From Angiostrongylus vasorum (Eukaryota > Nematoda > Chromadorea > Rhabditida > Metastrongylidae): a DNA stretch of 64,000 bases. Under the pieces are notes generated by a model. It was not told the DNA's origin, searched no databases, and saw only the letters and a program-made list of their open reading frames with translations. Below, piece by piece: positions 46,273 to 59,400 of the stretch (positions are counted from its first letter, which is position 1; every line of letters starts with the position of its first letter). A program made the position numbers and the translations under genes. The DNA lies in contig JADANN010000032.1 in assembly GCA_018806985.1 (NCBI GenBank), positions 1,943,501 through 2,007,500 on the forward strand, in the 5' to 3' direction.

Positions 46273-49200
46273 ATGAACCGGGGTCTTATTTCGATACTAA
46301 AGTCTGCAGTGTTCGAGAATTGCCGGCGGTATGGTTGCCAAGCAGCGGCCGCAACTATCAAGAGCGAAAGGCAGGGAACACTTCCGAAGGGTTAGCTTTA
46401 CACAAGTTTTGTTGTCATTATAAGTTACTATGCATTATCAGATGTACAGAAGTGAAACATGTCCAGTATATTACATCTCCAACATTACTGGGATGCAAAA
46501 CTACGATTACTAAGAGAGAAACACTCTGTGGTAGTTTAAATTTAAGTTAGGGTAAAATTTCCAGAGCGAGAAGGAGGCACTAGTGAAGTCTTTCGACTCG
46601 AATTGGTTTGTGATTCGTTAAGTTGATTCCATCTCCTTTTGGAGTTATAGCTCACGACAAGATGACTTCCTGCAAGAACGTTAATGAACAACTTCATTAT
46701 CTTTTCGTTAGAAGCCGTGGAGATCCATACGAGATCTTAGACGATATTTACAACATATGCTCGGGACTCGTGGGAAAACGATCGTATTGTCCGATACAAA
46801 TATGTGAACAAGTACGGAGTACCAGTTAGGGAAATATCCTAGTGAAAGTCTTTACTCGACAATCACTTAACCCTATTTCGTTTACACATTCAAGATGGGG
46901 TTACATAAGCTTAGAGTGGGTTTGGACCAAATAGCAATTTTTTTAAATGATGAAGGATGCCAACGTGTTCTGAAAGATAAATGCTATGAGGGATTTTGAA
47001 ATTGGATTACATATTTTACATTTGTCTTTCTGGTCTTTGTGCTGTATTTTCTTGCATATGGGATTTCTTAAGTTCCACGTGCTTCATATTCTTATCAAGA
47101 ATAGTTTTATTTAGCTTCCTGTTCTCGTCACTGTCTGCTTTCCTTGGTTTAATGTTACTATTTCTAAGATGGACTTGATATCAGCCACTTCATCAAGCGG
47201 TCTCAAAGAGCTCGTCTTCCAACGATTTCGCCAACTCTGGAGGAGTCAAGCTCATACCTTCATCCCGATGACATATCTGGTCAAGGCCGGAAAGGTAGTC
47301 ACGCAGTTATTGATTGTTGATGTTATTTTATCCATTCGTTTTTACGACCGACTTTCTTTTAACTTCGGAATTGATTAAATAATTCTTCTTGTTCTTTTTG
47401 AGTAAACGCGAGATGGTATTTATTTTTTTATTCACTAGCAAGCTGACGTTTTTTGCGGATTTTGCCTTCTGCAGAGCCTGGAAAGCTCAAGTTAGCCGCA
47501 ATCAACCCAGCCAAACGCCTCCATAACCTAATAGAGAAAATGTCCAGCCTTTCTGAATTTTTTGGTAGCATTTTCTCTACTTGGTTATGGAAGTGTTTGT
47601 TTGGGTAGATTACGGTCAACCTGATCTTTCCAGGCTTTGAGGAAAGCGTAATCGGCCGAAACGTCAACATGCTGGTGAATAAGGAATTAAATAACACCTC
47701 ATGTTTGCTCTAAATGAATATAAAGATTTATTCATTTTTATTTCAGTGAAATATATAACCTATGGGTGTCAAATGAATGTTAATGATATGGAAGTCGTAC
47801 GTTCGTTACTCATGAACAGTGACTATTTGGAAACTAACGATATCAATTCGGTGGGTTTAAAGTCATTATGAAGATTTTTATCTATTATTGACCAAGCTGT
47901 TTCGTTTCAAGCACGTCTTTCATGACCTTCAAGAAACGTAGCTAAATATCAGAGCACTTCTTTTAGGCTGACATTATACTTTTAAACACATGCTCCATTC
48001 GTGAAGGAGCTGAAGAGAAGGTTTGGCGTGAACTAAAGCGAATAAGAAGCGTGGCAAGGAAAATGCCAGTTGTCGGTGTACTAGGTGTGTTTGAAGTCAA
48101 TATTCTAAACTGGCTTCTTACTACATTGTTCATTTATTGGAGCTTAATATTGTGTTTCGTTCTCCACTTCTTGTTTAGGATGCATGGCTGAACGCGTACG
48201 GCATGATTTATTGTCGAAGAATGGATTAGCTGATGTCGTGGCAGGTCTGTAGGTGTTGTTTTTAACTGTGCCATCTTCAACCTCGGTAATCATTCGTTAC
48301 CTTGAGCAACTACTAGTGAAATATCCATTAACTTTTGTCGCGCTTTGCTTTAAGGGCGTGAAGATCCATCTCTTTTTTATTTACTGCCCATTCTTCATGG
48401 TAGGGTATGGTGTGAAGTATAAGTACAACTATGCTGAGATATTTGCAAACTCCGAACCGCACTGTCTACGGTGGGGATCGAACCCGCTGTTACCCTTTCG
48501 GAAGCCTAACGCGTTCACCACCACACCATATGGGTTCTTCGTTGCGCCTTTTTCTCAGTCATGTTTTATAGGTACCATCACCAATCACCCTTCAGCGGGA
48601 TTGACTTGGGGAACACAAATCGGCACCGCACCCAGTTAAGCTAAAGCTGTAGCAAAAGCCAGTATACTATCTCGTTGACAGGTGATTGCTGATAGCACCT
48701 ATAGAACGGGGTGGAGAGAAAGGCGCAGCGATGGACCCGCATGGTATGGTGCTGAACACATTAGCACCCGGAAAGGGTAAAAGCGTGCTCTATCTCTACC
48801 GCAGACACCTGCCATCCGTAGTTTTTCAGATACCTCAGCACAATTGTGGTTTTACTTATCTATTTTCTTGTTTTTAACGGAATATTAATCACATCTACTA
48901 CGTCAGATCGGCTGTGAGGTGCACTGTGACCTCAATGATAGACAGATGGGTTCTCTTATATTGAAGTTACGATCTGCTTTATTAGAGGCAACTCCAAATC
49001 GCTTCGCTTATGCTGTATACTTACTCGATTACACACTTTGAGCAAACCACTGTGCTGGAAACAAAAGCCGTAACACAAGCACACCTACTCATGTATGCAT
49101 GAATACAATTACATTAGTAGTAAGATTGTTACAAAGCTGGCTACTACAATTTTCTTATTTCATTTATTTTTTTTTACTATGTCATACCGTGCCGTAAAAA

Positions 49201-50202
49201 GTTGTAGTAGGCAGCAAACAAAAGGTTAGCATTGTGATTTCGACTACACTATCAGCTTAATTGGGTTCAATGCCGATTTGTGCTCCCCAGATCAATCCCA
49301 CTCACGGGTGAATGCTGGTGGCAGCGCTAGGGTAGAGAACTAGCTGAGTGAACCACGGAGCAAGGGCCTCCGTGGCGCAATGTATAATGCGCGAGCCCCC
49401 TGAAAGGGTAATCGTGGTTCGATCTCGCCCAGGATCCAGGTTTTGCGGATATCTCAGTGTCGTTCTGATTGTTATTGTCGAGTATGCTTACTTTTAATTA
49501 AGTTGTGTTTTACTCTTCGTCATATTGTCACTGATTTTGATTATCGCCCAAGTAATCCGTGTAGTAAATTAATAAGTAACAAGTTTAAGTCTTCTTTCAG
49601 TTGTTTAGGTCCGGATGCATATCGAGATCTGCCACGCTTACTAGCGGTCGCTCGCGCCGGTAGCAGCGCTATCAACGTTCAGTTGTCCGTTGAAGAAACG
49701 TATGCTGATGTTAAACCAGTCAGAGTTGAGAAGAACGCGAAAACGGCTTTCGTGTAGGTTCACATTTATGTGAAATGTCAGGATTCATGTTCATACAGAT
49801 CACTCTGCCTATTTCAAATGTAGGTCTTATTTCCATTATGTTGTACAGTGTGGTATTTAAAATGCTAACTCTTTGATCGGGACGCATGTGGCGCACTGGT
49901 CGGAGGCGCCCTGCGAAACGCATGGGGTCGCTCTCCTTGCCTACGGTCCACCAAAACGTCCGTACCTCCGGGGTAAGCAAATTGCCACCAGACTTGTCTG
50001 GGAGGATAGCAGCACGGATCGATACATTGGTAGGCCACCACGGGTCATTGTAAAGGCCAGATATGCATTCAATCACCTCCAACGATGCTTGATGATGTCG
50101 AATGCATGGCACATTCCTCAAGGATTGATCAACGCCGAGAGCTTTATCCTTTAACTCTTTGATATACTTGAGCTTTGGAAAAATAACACTATTGAGCAAC
50201 TT

Positions 50203-50285
<83 letters not shown>

Positions 50286-53200
50286 GTATCTGTGTGTACG
50301 TACGTGTATATACACATAACTTTATGAGCTCTTATTTTTTTGTAAGGCTAGATGGCAGGACTAGCTAATCATTTGATATTTACGCCCTACACTATTTTAT
50401 TATCTTCTGTAAACTTCCCTAGCTTTCCACTCTTCGTTTGTTCATAAACTCTGCTTTATTCCAGTTAATCTTATTCCAACTGCTATAGAGTAAGTTCCCA
50501 TCATGGAAGCACTTAATATTTGGTACAACAGATCAAGAATTGTTCCGTATAAAATGAACCATTGGTAGGAGGCTTTTAATTCTTGCTGTTATCCACATTG
50601 GCTTTGATTTGATGCGAATACGAAGGCTCATATCGCAAGAAACAACTACCATGGAGACTGGACTCAAATTGTCAAGATTCTGAAGAAGGCCATAGGATCA
50701 AAATGTTAAACGGAATAAAATCTTATCATGGCTTTATGCAACCTTATTAACGAACAGGGCTACTACTTAGACAAACTGATGTTGAATGAGTTTCCAAAAT
50801 GTCTCTCTAATCCCTTTCTCCTTTTCCATGAGTAAGCTCTGGAATCACCCATTGGTACACATTTCTTATCATCTGAATTGGGCTTTTATAAAGAACTTCC
50901 CACGTTAAAGAAAATAATCAGGAAGTACAATGCACGCTGTTCTAGGTCAATAATGCGTGGATGCGACAACATGTGCACATACTGTGTTGTACCACTAACT
51001 AGGGGACGTGAAAGAAGTCGTCCGATTGACTCGATTGTTGAAGAAGTTCGTCGACTAAGTGATGAGGTACCTAAATAACCATAAGTGACAATCATTTTTT
51101 ATCTTTGGTTCTAAGTCTCTGATGTAGTCTCCCTCACTTTTTCTGGAACAGTCTGCTTATTACTACAGTGATGTTGAGATATCCGGATCGCAGGTGTCTG
51201 CGGTGGGCATGGAACCCGCCTTTACCCTTTCCGGAGGTTAACGCGTTCATCACCACACCATGCGGGTCCTTCGTTTCGTGTTTCTCTCAGCCGTGCTTTA
51301 ACCTATAGGTTATGTCAGCAAATCTACTTGTTGATCACTACGTTTGTTGCACAAATGAAGTTGCTTATTTTTTTTTCTTCAATGTAAATTCCTTTCGATT
51401 CATACTGAAAAAGCCGATTCGGTTACATCGTCTTGGCGAACTTGTTTGTTAACGCACTGCGTTTATAATGAAGTCGTTTGATAGAGAAAAAAATGGCAGA
51501 ATTCAATGGATTTTTCCTACGAATTCTCGGCGACATTGTCGTCATCTCGAGAATCATCGTTGAAACTAATACAATGCTTAATGACCTCGACGAAGCGATA
51601 AGATACGACTGCAAAAGGTCGAAATAAAAACCCAGCTTATGGAAACTTATGGTTTCATGGTGAATGTGTCGAAATAAATAGTTTGCCGATTTGCAAGCAC
51701 CAAGTCTTACAACCACTTATATTGCTCGATCAATATGGCAAGCAGCGTAAAGAAGGGATTATGTGGAAGTAATGGAACATTTAAGACCGTGTTCGAGCCT
51801 CTCAGCCAACGCAAGCTGACAGACCCAAAGTTCGTCACACACCTGACTGACTCAACAGTTTCAGTCTCTGATACACAACTAAGTTGCCGATTGGAACGTC
51901 ATCCATTTATAGAATTTTAGGCGCTATCTAAAGAGCCCTTTAACGATTTTTTTTAAATATAAACGAGGCACGTGACATCAAAGCAGATTTCAAACTCTGA
52001 ACCTTCAAAAAACTTCTCATCGGATAAACTTTGAAAGAGAAGCATAGTTGGCTGGAGAATTGATATAAATGAAACAACAGATGGAGGAAAATGCCAAGAG
52101 AAAATCTATTGCTGATAGTAGCTACCTTTTTTTCAATCAGAAATGATCTAATGATGTTACGAAGTGGTACTTCTGACCGTCATCATTCACGATACAACAT
52201 GGGATACAGTGGGAAGTAAACGGATGGAAAATGTGGTAGTCCCGTATAGTCCTCTTGAGGAATAGACTTGCCAGTATTAAAATATTTGGTTCTAACACTA
52301 ACACCGTGTCTGTGCTATTGAGTGAGTTTCGCTTGTTTGGTAGCAAATAATGTTTAGCTTAGCACCGTTAAGGTAGAAAAAAAATTGGCTAAGAGAAAGA
52401 CAAAGCAAAGGCATCAGTGGTGAAGTTTAGTCCGTGAGCCCCTGAGAGGGTAATCGCGAGTTTGAAGCTGGCCTAGGGTCTGGGTTTTGCAGATATCTCA
52501 AAATCACTGTAGTTGTATTCAACATAGCTTTGCGATTTGTTTTCGTTTACAACTGCGACCAATTCTTCCATTTTTTGTTTCAGGGCGTGAAGCAAGTAAC
52601 ATTACTTGGACAAAATGTGAACAGTTACCGCGATATGTCAGAATCTAATTATTTCACAGACAAAGCTGTGTCAACGACAACTGTACCGGGATTTTCTACT
52701 GTCTATAAGTAAGGTTCATATGTATATATAGTACATGCACTTTGCCGGCCATGAAGAATTTCTCGTTGTCAGGCCGAAGACAGGTGGCCGAACATTCCTG
52801 ACATTACTTGAGAAGGTTTCTGAAATTGATCCGGAAATGCGTATTCGCTTTACATCTCCACATCCAAAGGATTTTCCTATTGAAGTGATTCAACTGATTA
52901 GAGAACGTGCTAATATATGCAACCAATTACATTTACCTGCTCAAAGTGGCGATGATGATACTTTGGAAAGAATGGGCCGTGGTTATACTAGAGAAGTCTA
53001 CGTTCAATTGGTGAACGATATTAGGAAAGTACTTCCAGGTAGGCGTAGTTGAAAGTTTATCCTGAGTTAAAAACCTTAAGACATCGCCTAATTATCAGTT
53101 TCGACAGACGTCGATGTCCCCATAACGAATATGCTAATTCGAAGTCTTAGTGTACTATCTGGAAATCAGTGATCTTCATGAACGTGTTAGTCTTATTCGT

Positions 53201-53971
53201 CTAGAGAAACTTCTTAGTCACCCCATTATAACTCCGGCATTGTTTTGAGGAAATAAGTTCTGCCATTTAAAACGTTCCTAATTTCTTTGCCGTTACCTCG
53301 TCATAGGTGATAGAATAAGAACTTACAGGTGTGAGCCTTACAAGTGATTTCATTGCGGGATTCTGTGGAGAAACTGAGGAAGCACACCGAAGAACTGTCA
53401 AATTGATTAGCGATGTGAAATATACGTTCTGTTATGTTTTCCCCTACAGTATGAGAGAGGTTGGCTATTGTGGTTTATGAAATGGTTCCTTATTTGTCCA
53501 AGAAATCAATTTCCCTTTTGATCATTTCAGTAATATTTCAGTGGTTTGATAGTTATTAGGTAAGCTGGGATTTTAGAAGACCCGTGCTCATTATCGTCTA
53601 AGCGATGATGTACCTAATGAAGTGAAGCGGAGACGACACGAAGAACTCGCAAACGTGTTTCGTAAGGAGTCGTTGGCTATCAACAGTTCTTTAATTGGAA
53701 CGGAACAACTAGTACTTGTAGAAGGGACTTCAAAACGCTCAATGACGGCCCTACAGGGTCGAGCTGAATCTGGTACAAAGGTGATATTCGAGAATAAAGA
53801 CGGTTATGGACCTGGAGATTATGTTGTTGTAAAGGTCCTTTTCCTGTCATTGTAGATTTGTTTTTATATAATGATTTCATATTAAGCTATTTACAGATTA
53901 ACAGTTGTTCGTCGCAAACTCTCTCTGGAGAATCATTGCGTAAAACTACGATGAGGGAGTTTTACAAATGA
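46273..53971 (+). CDS. CDK5RAP1: CDK5RAP1-type mitochondrial tRNA methylthiotransferase
   Basis: A radical-SAM enzyme of the MiaB/CDK5RAP1 group, which turns i6A into ms2i6A in mitochondrial tRNAs. Twelve exons: 46273-46390, 47169-47294, 47747-47850, 47967-48084, 48179-48244, 49609-49753, 50946-51066, 52584-52708, 52773-53038, 53329-53459, 53577-53834, 53897-53971. Sum 1653 nt, 550 aa, all phases consistent. The N-terminus ([20 protein letters not shown]) looks like a mitochondrial leader. MTTase-domain cysteines are in YGCQMNVND (C89), NTCSIRE (C125) and GCMAE (C157). The radical SAM CxxxCxxC is [10 protein letters not shown] (C232, C236, C239). HLPAQSGD and FPYSMRE follow, then a TRAM domain from about residue 490. 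Several introns carry SINEs, family B hairpins and a Penelope scrap; coding is intact. Confidence 0.96.
46623..46829 (+). CDS. Unidentified small open frame in CDK5RAP1 intron 1
   Basis: From ATG at 46662 one frame reads [20 protein letters not shown], then [20 protein letters not shown] to a TAG. It is hydrophilic and non-repetitive, so it looks coding-like. It lacks clear splice sites and belongs to no family I recognise. It may be a decayed gene piece. Confidence 0.2.
   Translation: MIPSPFGVIAHDKMTSCKNVNEQLHYLFVRSRGDPYEILDDIYNICSGLVGKRSYCPIQICEQVRSTS
47335..47715 (+). mobile_element. Penelope-like deletion derivative in CDK5RAP1 intron 2
   Basis: Left end TTTAACTTCGGAATTGATTA and GCTGACGTTTTTTGCGG (antisense hammerhead-like at 47441-47480). 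Right end CTTTCCAGGCTTTGAGGAAA and GGCCGAAACGTCAAC (47634-47669). About 150 bp lie between, with no coding. The element ends 31 bp before exon 3. Confidence 0.65.
48375..48890. repeat. Foldback pair of family B in CDK5RAP1 intron 5
   Basis: A minus-strand unit (48375-48550: ATGCTGAGATATTTGCAAAC, CATATGGGTTCTTCG) is paired with a plus-strand unit (48710-48890: ATGGACCCGCATGGTATGGT, GGAAAGGGTAAAAGCGTG). The spacer of about 160 bp contains CACCAATCACCCTTCAGCGG. Confidence 0.7.
49180..49490 (+). repeat. SINE family B with clear tRNA-like head (CDK5RAP1 intron 5)
   Basis: 49374 onward: CCTCCGTGGCGCAATGTATA (box A-like), GTAATCGTGGTTCGATCTCG (box B), then GGTTTTGCGGATATCTCAGT. Best evidence that family B derives from a tRNA gene. 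The upstream piece CAGCAAACAAAAGGTTAGCA is a facing half-unit. Confidence 0.65.
49883..50152 (+). repeat. tRNA-headed SINE family A (CDK5RAP1 intron 6)
   Basis: Head GCATGTGGCGCACTGGTCGG, middle GACTTGTCTGGGAGGATAGC, tail GATTGATCAACGCCGAGAGC. Full length. Confidence 0.85.
50205..50281. repeat. TA dinucleotide microsatellite
   Basis: About 75 bp of TA repeats with two TG interruptions, followed by GTACGTATCTGTGTGTACGT. In CDK5RAP1 intron 6; prone to length variation. Confidence 0.95.
51160..51300 (-). repeat. SINE/MITE family B, antisense (CDK5RAP1 intron 7)
   Basis: GATGTTGAGATATCCGGATC (internally shortened tail), CAGGTGTCTGCGGTGGGCAT, ACCCTTTCCGGAGGTTAACG, CATGCGGGTCCTTCG. Confidence 0.7.
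51300..52400. other. CDK5RAP1 intron 7 interior
   Basis: Open frames at 51423-51716 (minus) and 51735-51920 (plus) have no motifs I can name. A decayed transposon is possible but unproven. Confidence 0.3.
52400..52530 (+). repeat. SINE family B, diverged (CDK5RAP1 intron 7)
   Basis: GTCCGTGAGCCCCTGAGAGG, GTAATCGCGAGTTTGA, GGTTTTGCAGATATCTCAAA. Lies about 50 bp upstream of exon 8. Confidence 0.6.
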
Positions 53972-54414
53972 GTTCCTTCTACAGTCAGATATTTTTTATC
54001 AGTTTGTAAGGAAAGCATTTGTCTTTACAAAATTTGTTTTCCAGATTTCACATCCTATCATATTATTGATACCTTAATGTAATAATTCATTAATAACATC
54101 TTTAAAGTTACTGTGTCGTGGTACCCCTATTTGAAATTGTCTGGTCCATCGTACAGGTATCCATATGAATGTGCCAATATCATCTACGAACACGCAGGAA
54201 ATACGGGGAGATACAAACAAATCTCCATTATTGAACAAGAGCTTTTAACCTCAACATCCGATGATTCTTTGGAGTTACGCTGAGCGTTAACAGGGACAAT
54301 GCAAAATCGATTTTTTTGGGCAATTTTCTATGATTTCATATATGAGGTTGGACGTATACAGAAAGAAAAATTTCTCGATTATTCTTTTTACGTTCATATT
54401 ACACTGTTTTAAAT

Positions 54415-55680
54415 TCAACAAAGTTAATTCACTGTTTTCTCGATGAGCAAACACGAGTTTAGTCAATCTATTTCTTGTTCACAAAAAGCTGACATTTCAG
54501 CGGACTTTATCTTCTTCAGAACCTGGAAATTTGATTGCAATCTTGTAAGACCAACGCCTCAGGCAGTTACACCAACGCCATAAGTGATTGAATGAAGCAT
54601 TAGAGTACGTTAAGCCTACACGAAGAAACAGGATTCCATTTCTGAACGTTCAAATTAACCTGTCTGAAAGCGACTACATCACCAAGTGGTACCGAAAGCC
54701 AAGTAGGAAGAATGCACTGGTTCATTGCCTCTCTCTTCACCCGTCACACACAGAAAGAGTCCTTGTGAGACATAAGTTAGGAACAGCCACCACTGTGCAC
54801 AAGAAGAGAGCAGAAAGAAGAATCTCTGAAATGGGCAGGGCATATAGCCACTTTCAAAGGCAGTGAAGCTGCAATTCGTCAGGATAGCCGTAGAAGGAGA
54901 CCACTCCTCCAAATGATAATTCTATCGAGAATAAGGTCCCATTTATTCTACCATTCATTTCCAACGAAATAAATGCAACCACAAAACGTTAGTTAAGAAG
55001 CGCTGGTCCAGAGAATTGGGGAATAGTGTTTGAAATACCACCGAGCACTGTAGGACGCCAGCTAGTTTGCAACCGCTTGTATGACCGTCTATATACCAAG
55101 CAAAATTGCAAAATATGCCGTAACGGTGGAGGCGCTGATTGCACGAATTCGAATACCGCTTATCTGATCTCTTGTAAAGTGGGTAGGGACGAATTTATCG
55201 GCGAAACAGATGGGTCACTCTACGTCCGTATAAAAGAACACCTAGACAGTACGCTAAGTTAAGTAATATATCTCACTAGGGCCATAGGGTATAGACAGGT
55301 AACGGAGAAGATTTTGAGGTAGAAGTTGTCATGCTCGCATAGGAATCGAAAACACAACCGTGCAAAACTCTCGAAGCATTCTCGAGATATTACTGGAATC
55401 CGAAATTGAACCGCAGGTGGGAATACCTCGTTGTCGCGCGTGATTTCACACAGTCATTCTGTTTCTGATGTGGTTGGAGTCTAGGTTTCGTCGTTTTTTT
55501 GATTGGAGTGATGGAGGTGTTTGGCTAGCCAGATTTCAGTCAACCTGACCTTTCTAGCCTCTGAAGAAAATGGAACCCGTTGAAACGTCAATTTTTTTCG
55601 TGAATAAAGAATGAAGTAGCAGCCTAGAATTTGCTTATGAAGAAAACAATGAATTATTGGATCATTCCCGAGTTTATGAG
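54415..55680 (+). mobile_element. Penelope-like element with RT tail and GIY-YIG domain
   Basis: The left end carries an antisense hammerhead-like motif at 54487-54523, the right end a sense one at 55559-55591. The frame at about 54588-54866 reads RRNRIPFLNVQINLSESDYI then TKWYRKPSRKNALVHCLSLH, typical of the end of Penelope reverse transcriptase (FLDV...TKWYRKPT). The frame at about 55059-55262 reads YTKQNCKICRNGG, NTAYLISCKVGRDEFIGET and LYVRIKEHLD, a GIY-YIG endonuclease. A stop (TAG) interrupts the C-terminal tail. The catalytic RT core is missing, so the copy is dead. It sits between the convergent CDK5RAP1 and S28 genes. Confidence 0.85.
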
Positions 55681-55996
55681 AAAGTCAGACTTGGGAATCT
55701 GAACAAAATTTGTGCAGAAGCGGAACATTTCGATAGAATTTGCTTGGAAACATCCCTCTCAAAAGGGTACTGTGGAATCTCTGCTATCTGTAATCTAAAC
55801 TAATCTGTGCTGTAGTAAGAAGTACATGTTTCAGTATTCAAATATCCAACATCTATTATTTATCGGTTCAGAGAGTTTCTCTGGGTGTCTAACGCGATGT
55901 GTCGAAGTGGTTTCATTCCTTAGCGAGGGCGAGTTCATCGAGTGTCCTTGTCTAGATATTCTTTGCTTCCAACCTTTCCGATGTCGGTTTTTAAAT

Positions 55997-56216
55997 AAAG
56001 TGTTCGCACTGCCCTCCACTATCACCAAGGAATTGCTCAGGAAGAAAACTAGCGTGCGCCTCGATAAGATTCCAACGCGTCCTGTATACCTTATGGTAAG
56101 TGGAGGATCTGAGCAAGTGGGCTTGCAAATGAGAGAAACGATAAATGAAGAAAAACTATTGAAGGAAACATGGAAATTGGTAGTTAGAATGCTAAGAAGA
56201 CATTCATGTGTGTAAT
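55997..56216 (+). CDS. Unidentified exon-like open frame
   Basis: After TTTTTAAATAAAG one frame reads VFALPSTITKELLRKKTSVR then LDKIPTRPVYLM and stops at a strong donor (ATG|GTAAGT) near 56096. A possible next exon at 56812 (TTATTGTAG acceptor) reads RQITLVQPELVVTHWVVAEL to a TAG, in matching phase. It would run antisense to the last intron of the S28 gene. I recognise no family. Confidence 0.25.
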
Positions 56217-56494
56217 TTAGTGCTACGAGTATAGTGAAATTACGATGGTGTTGCCATCACCTCTCACAATGGGGAATTTGCGTGGAAAACAAAATATCGG
56301 GGCGGTAAGGTTTCGGGGTGGATTTCTGAAAAAAATATTGGGTAAACAGACGTTTTATGGAGGTTAAAAAGTTAGTGAAATCAAGATAAATTAAAGTAGC
56401 AACGGAAGCAGATTCCATCTGGTGGTGTAGGACTAAGTAGAGAATCACGTCAAAGGTTCATTTTCCAAACAAAAAATACTGGAGGGAAGATAGT

Positions 56495-59400
56495 TCAACT
56501 TCTTGTTGCTTTTGAATTCTGGATCCACTCAGTTATGTATTTCTTTTCCTGACGACGAACGATCTTCACCTGCAACAACTCAATGGGAGTATTAAAAACA
56601 TAGTTCATTCGGACGAATGAAAAAGAAGCTATGAAAGAGTTTACGATGCAAAGATCTTTAAAGAGCCAATGCAAGTATAACAGACTTGTGGAGATGACGT
56701 TACTGAAATGGCGAGTACGAATTCATTTCATTTTACGTTTGAACAATCCTTCTTACGTTAGGTTTACAAGTACTTCTTTTTATTTATTGTAGAGACAGAT
56801 TACCCTCGTGCAACCAGAGCTTGTCGTTACGCATTGGGTAGTCGCGGAGTTAAGGGAGTCTGACAAGCTATTAATGACCTCTTAGAGTACTATCTATTAT
56901 AGCACGAATACCCAAATAAATTTCGCGCACTGCTCCAGAAGAGTCATGCAGTACACAGAGAGCCTTTGGTTCGAACACTCGTAAAATCGACCTCTTCATC
57001 CTACACTAGTTAGTGCATCGGCAAACCCCGTAAGTCATCACATGAGCCAAATGTGTATCCAGTCATTTCTACAATGCTGAATAAGCTCTGATGAATAGCG
57101 GTATATCTCTAAATGACTGATCAGCGTCTAACACTTAACCATTTGTGCTTATGAATCTCTAGAAAATGAAAATGCGAAATTGCGAAAAATGCGAAATTCT
57201 AATGTCGAACGAAGCTGATGAACAAGACGCTCGACAGTTTTAGAGGATTCATCGATAAGATTACTGTAGGATTTCTCCATGGTTTTTAACCTACTCTTTT
57301 CTAACACTTAAATTGAGTCATTCTCTGACTGCTTTGTTTTATTTGGAAGTCGGTAGCGGTCTGTTTTTAATGCCATTATCTAAATACTAACAACGACCGT
57401 AGCCAATTTTCTGTCATCATAGTACTGACATGATCATCATCTGAGTTTTTTCTCACGCACAAATAAAGCATAACGGAAGAAATGAGAAATCTCTACAAAA
57501 AGCACTGAATTTTGAACTAAACATGAAAATTACTGGAGAACGGAAGAAAGAAAAAAACAAAATGACCTCATCCGTGTCATTCGGGTGTGCGCCCCGAAGG
57601 TCGTAATGGTGAGCGCCGTTCTGCAAAATTATCGACACCAGTGATCCTTCAGTTTTCGGCGTTAGCGACCAACCACCACAAGACCATGGGTCGAGGTAGC
57701 CGTTCCTTTGAAATAAACGAAATCACCAAAGCTGTTTAATCGGTTTTTACGATGTTGTTCCGAATAATTCCACTTCACTCATCACTTTGTAATATCCTCT
57801 ACTATACAAAGTATAAGTGGCGCTTATAGGGCAGTGGTTAGATATCGGTGCTCAGCTCTGTAGTACAGCAAGATCATTAGTTTGTTCCCACCTTCTGGAC
57901 TAGCCAAGCTTTTGTCCCTCCAAGCAACCAGGTACCAGACTTGTCTGGGTGGATAAAGAATAGCGAACTGATACTTAGGCAGTTCATCGTAAAGTATTTG
58001 TGTACGGACCAGATATGCATTGGATGAGTCTTGGTAAAGTCTAATGGATGGCGAATCACTCTGCGATTAATGCAAGCCGAATAAAAACGGTATCTTTTAT
58101 GCTTTACATAATACACAGAATGCTATTAAGTAGTTAGAGAACATAAAGGAGTTCTCTGCAGTTATTGAACCTACGTTGAAACATTGACGACCATGTGACC
58201 TCTACAGGTTCCATACGGCATGAATACAATCGCCGCTTTCAACCATATCTCAGCTCAAAGTGAATTGCAATAATTCCAATAGAAATTGTTAAAGTCTTCA
58301 ATTTTATGCCCATTAGGATAGCAGTTCTGTTGTTCTATAACGATGAAATTCCAGTTTTGTGGAACCCGTGATATATATTTCCTTCAGTTCATTAATTCGA
58401 AGCTCACATTTCGAGCACAGAAGGAGAAAGCGGTACTTCGTCCGACAGGAAAAAATAACCTTATTTGATTTGTCGTCTATTTTATAACTGCCGCTCTTAC
58501 CTTGGAAATTTTTAGAATACTTGAGTTCCCTGGCCACTTTTTTTGTAAGTTTTAAACGAAAATGTTTAAACTTGAAGGGACACCTTGAAAGAAGTAATTG
58601 TGTGATAAATGCGATGGAACGATGTCTCCCCTTTAGATCTATAAAGTTCTGAACTCCTGAAATACTGTAGTGATCGAGAAATTAACTTCAGTTATCCAAA
58701 AAACGAGCTTCGTAGCGAATGTGTTAAATGAATACACAAAGTTGACGAATTTTAAGAAACCGTCAACTGTTAACCACTAACAACATTACAACGATGCTGA
58801 GGTACAACCACACTGATACTGAGATATTGGCAAAACTTCGGACCGCAAGTGTCTGCGGCGGGGATCGAGCCTCGTTATTACCCTCTACAGGGGATGTTCA
58901 TGACCTGTGCACCACCACCATGCCTGTCCTTCGTTTCACCTTTCTCTCAGCCATGTTTTATTGGGGTTATCAGCATCAGTGTAGTTGTAATTCGCATCAT
59001 ACCCTGCCTTGAAAAAAAGAATAGGTAGTAAATAAAGAGTGATTACATTGTGATCTATATTATAGCTTTATGTTAGCTGGCTTCAATGCCGATTTGTGCT
59101 CCCCAGATCAATTCCGCTGGCGGGTAATGGCTGATAGCGCCTATAAACTACTGAGAGAAACCTGAAACGAAGGATACGCATGGTGTGGAGGTGAACACGC
59201 CGGACAGGGTAATAGCGAGGTTCGATCCCCGCTGCAGACACCTCTCCGAAGTTTTGCCAATATCTCAACATCATTGTAGTTATACTTCACGCCATACCCT
59301 GGCATGAAGAAAGCATAAGCAGCAAGAAGTGAACAAATTGTGATTTATACTAAGAACACTTTTTTTTACTTTTCTTAAACATGACCCGTCATCAAATTTA

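Noticed and set aside
49374..49450. Possible functional tRNA gene
   Set aside because: Box A and B are recognisable, but the acceptor and anticodon stems do not close, and the same sequence with a family B tail is dispersed through the window. It is a SINE head.
50205..50368. Tyr/Ile-rich open frame over the TA repeat
   Set aside because: A microsatellite translation, not a gene.
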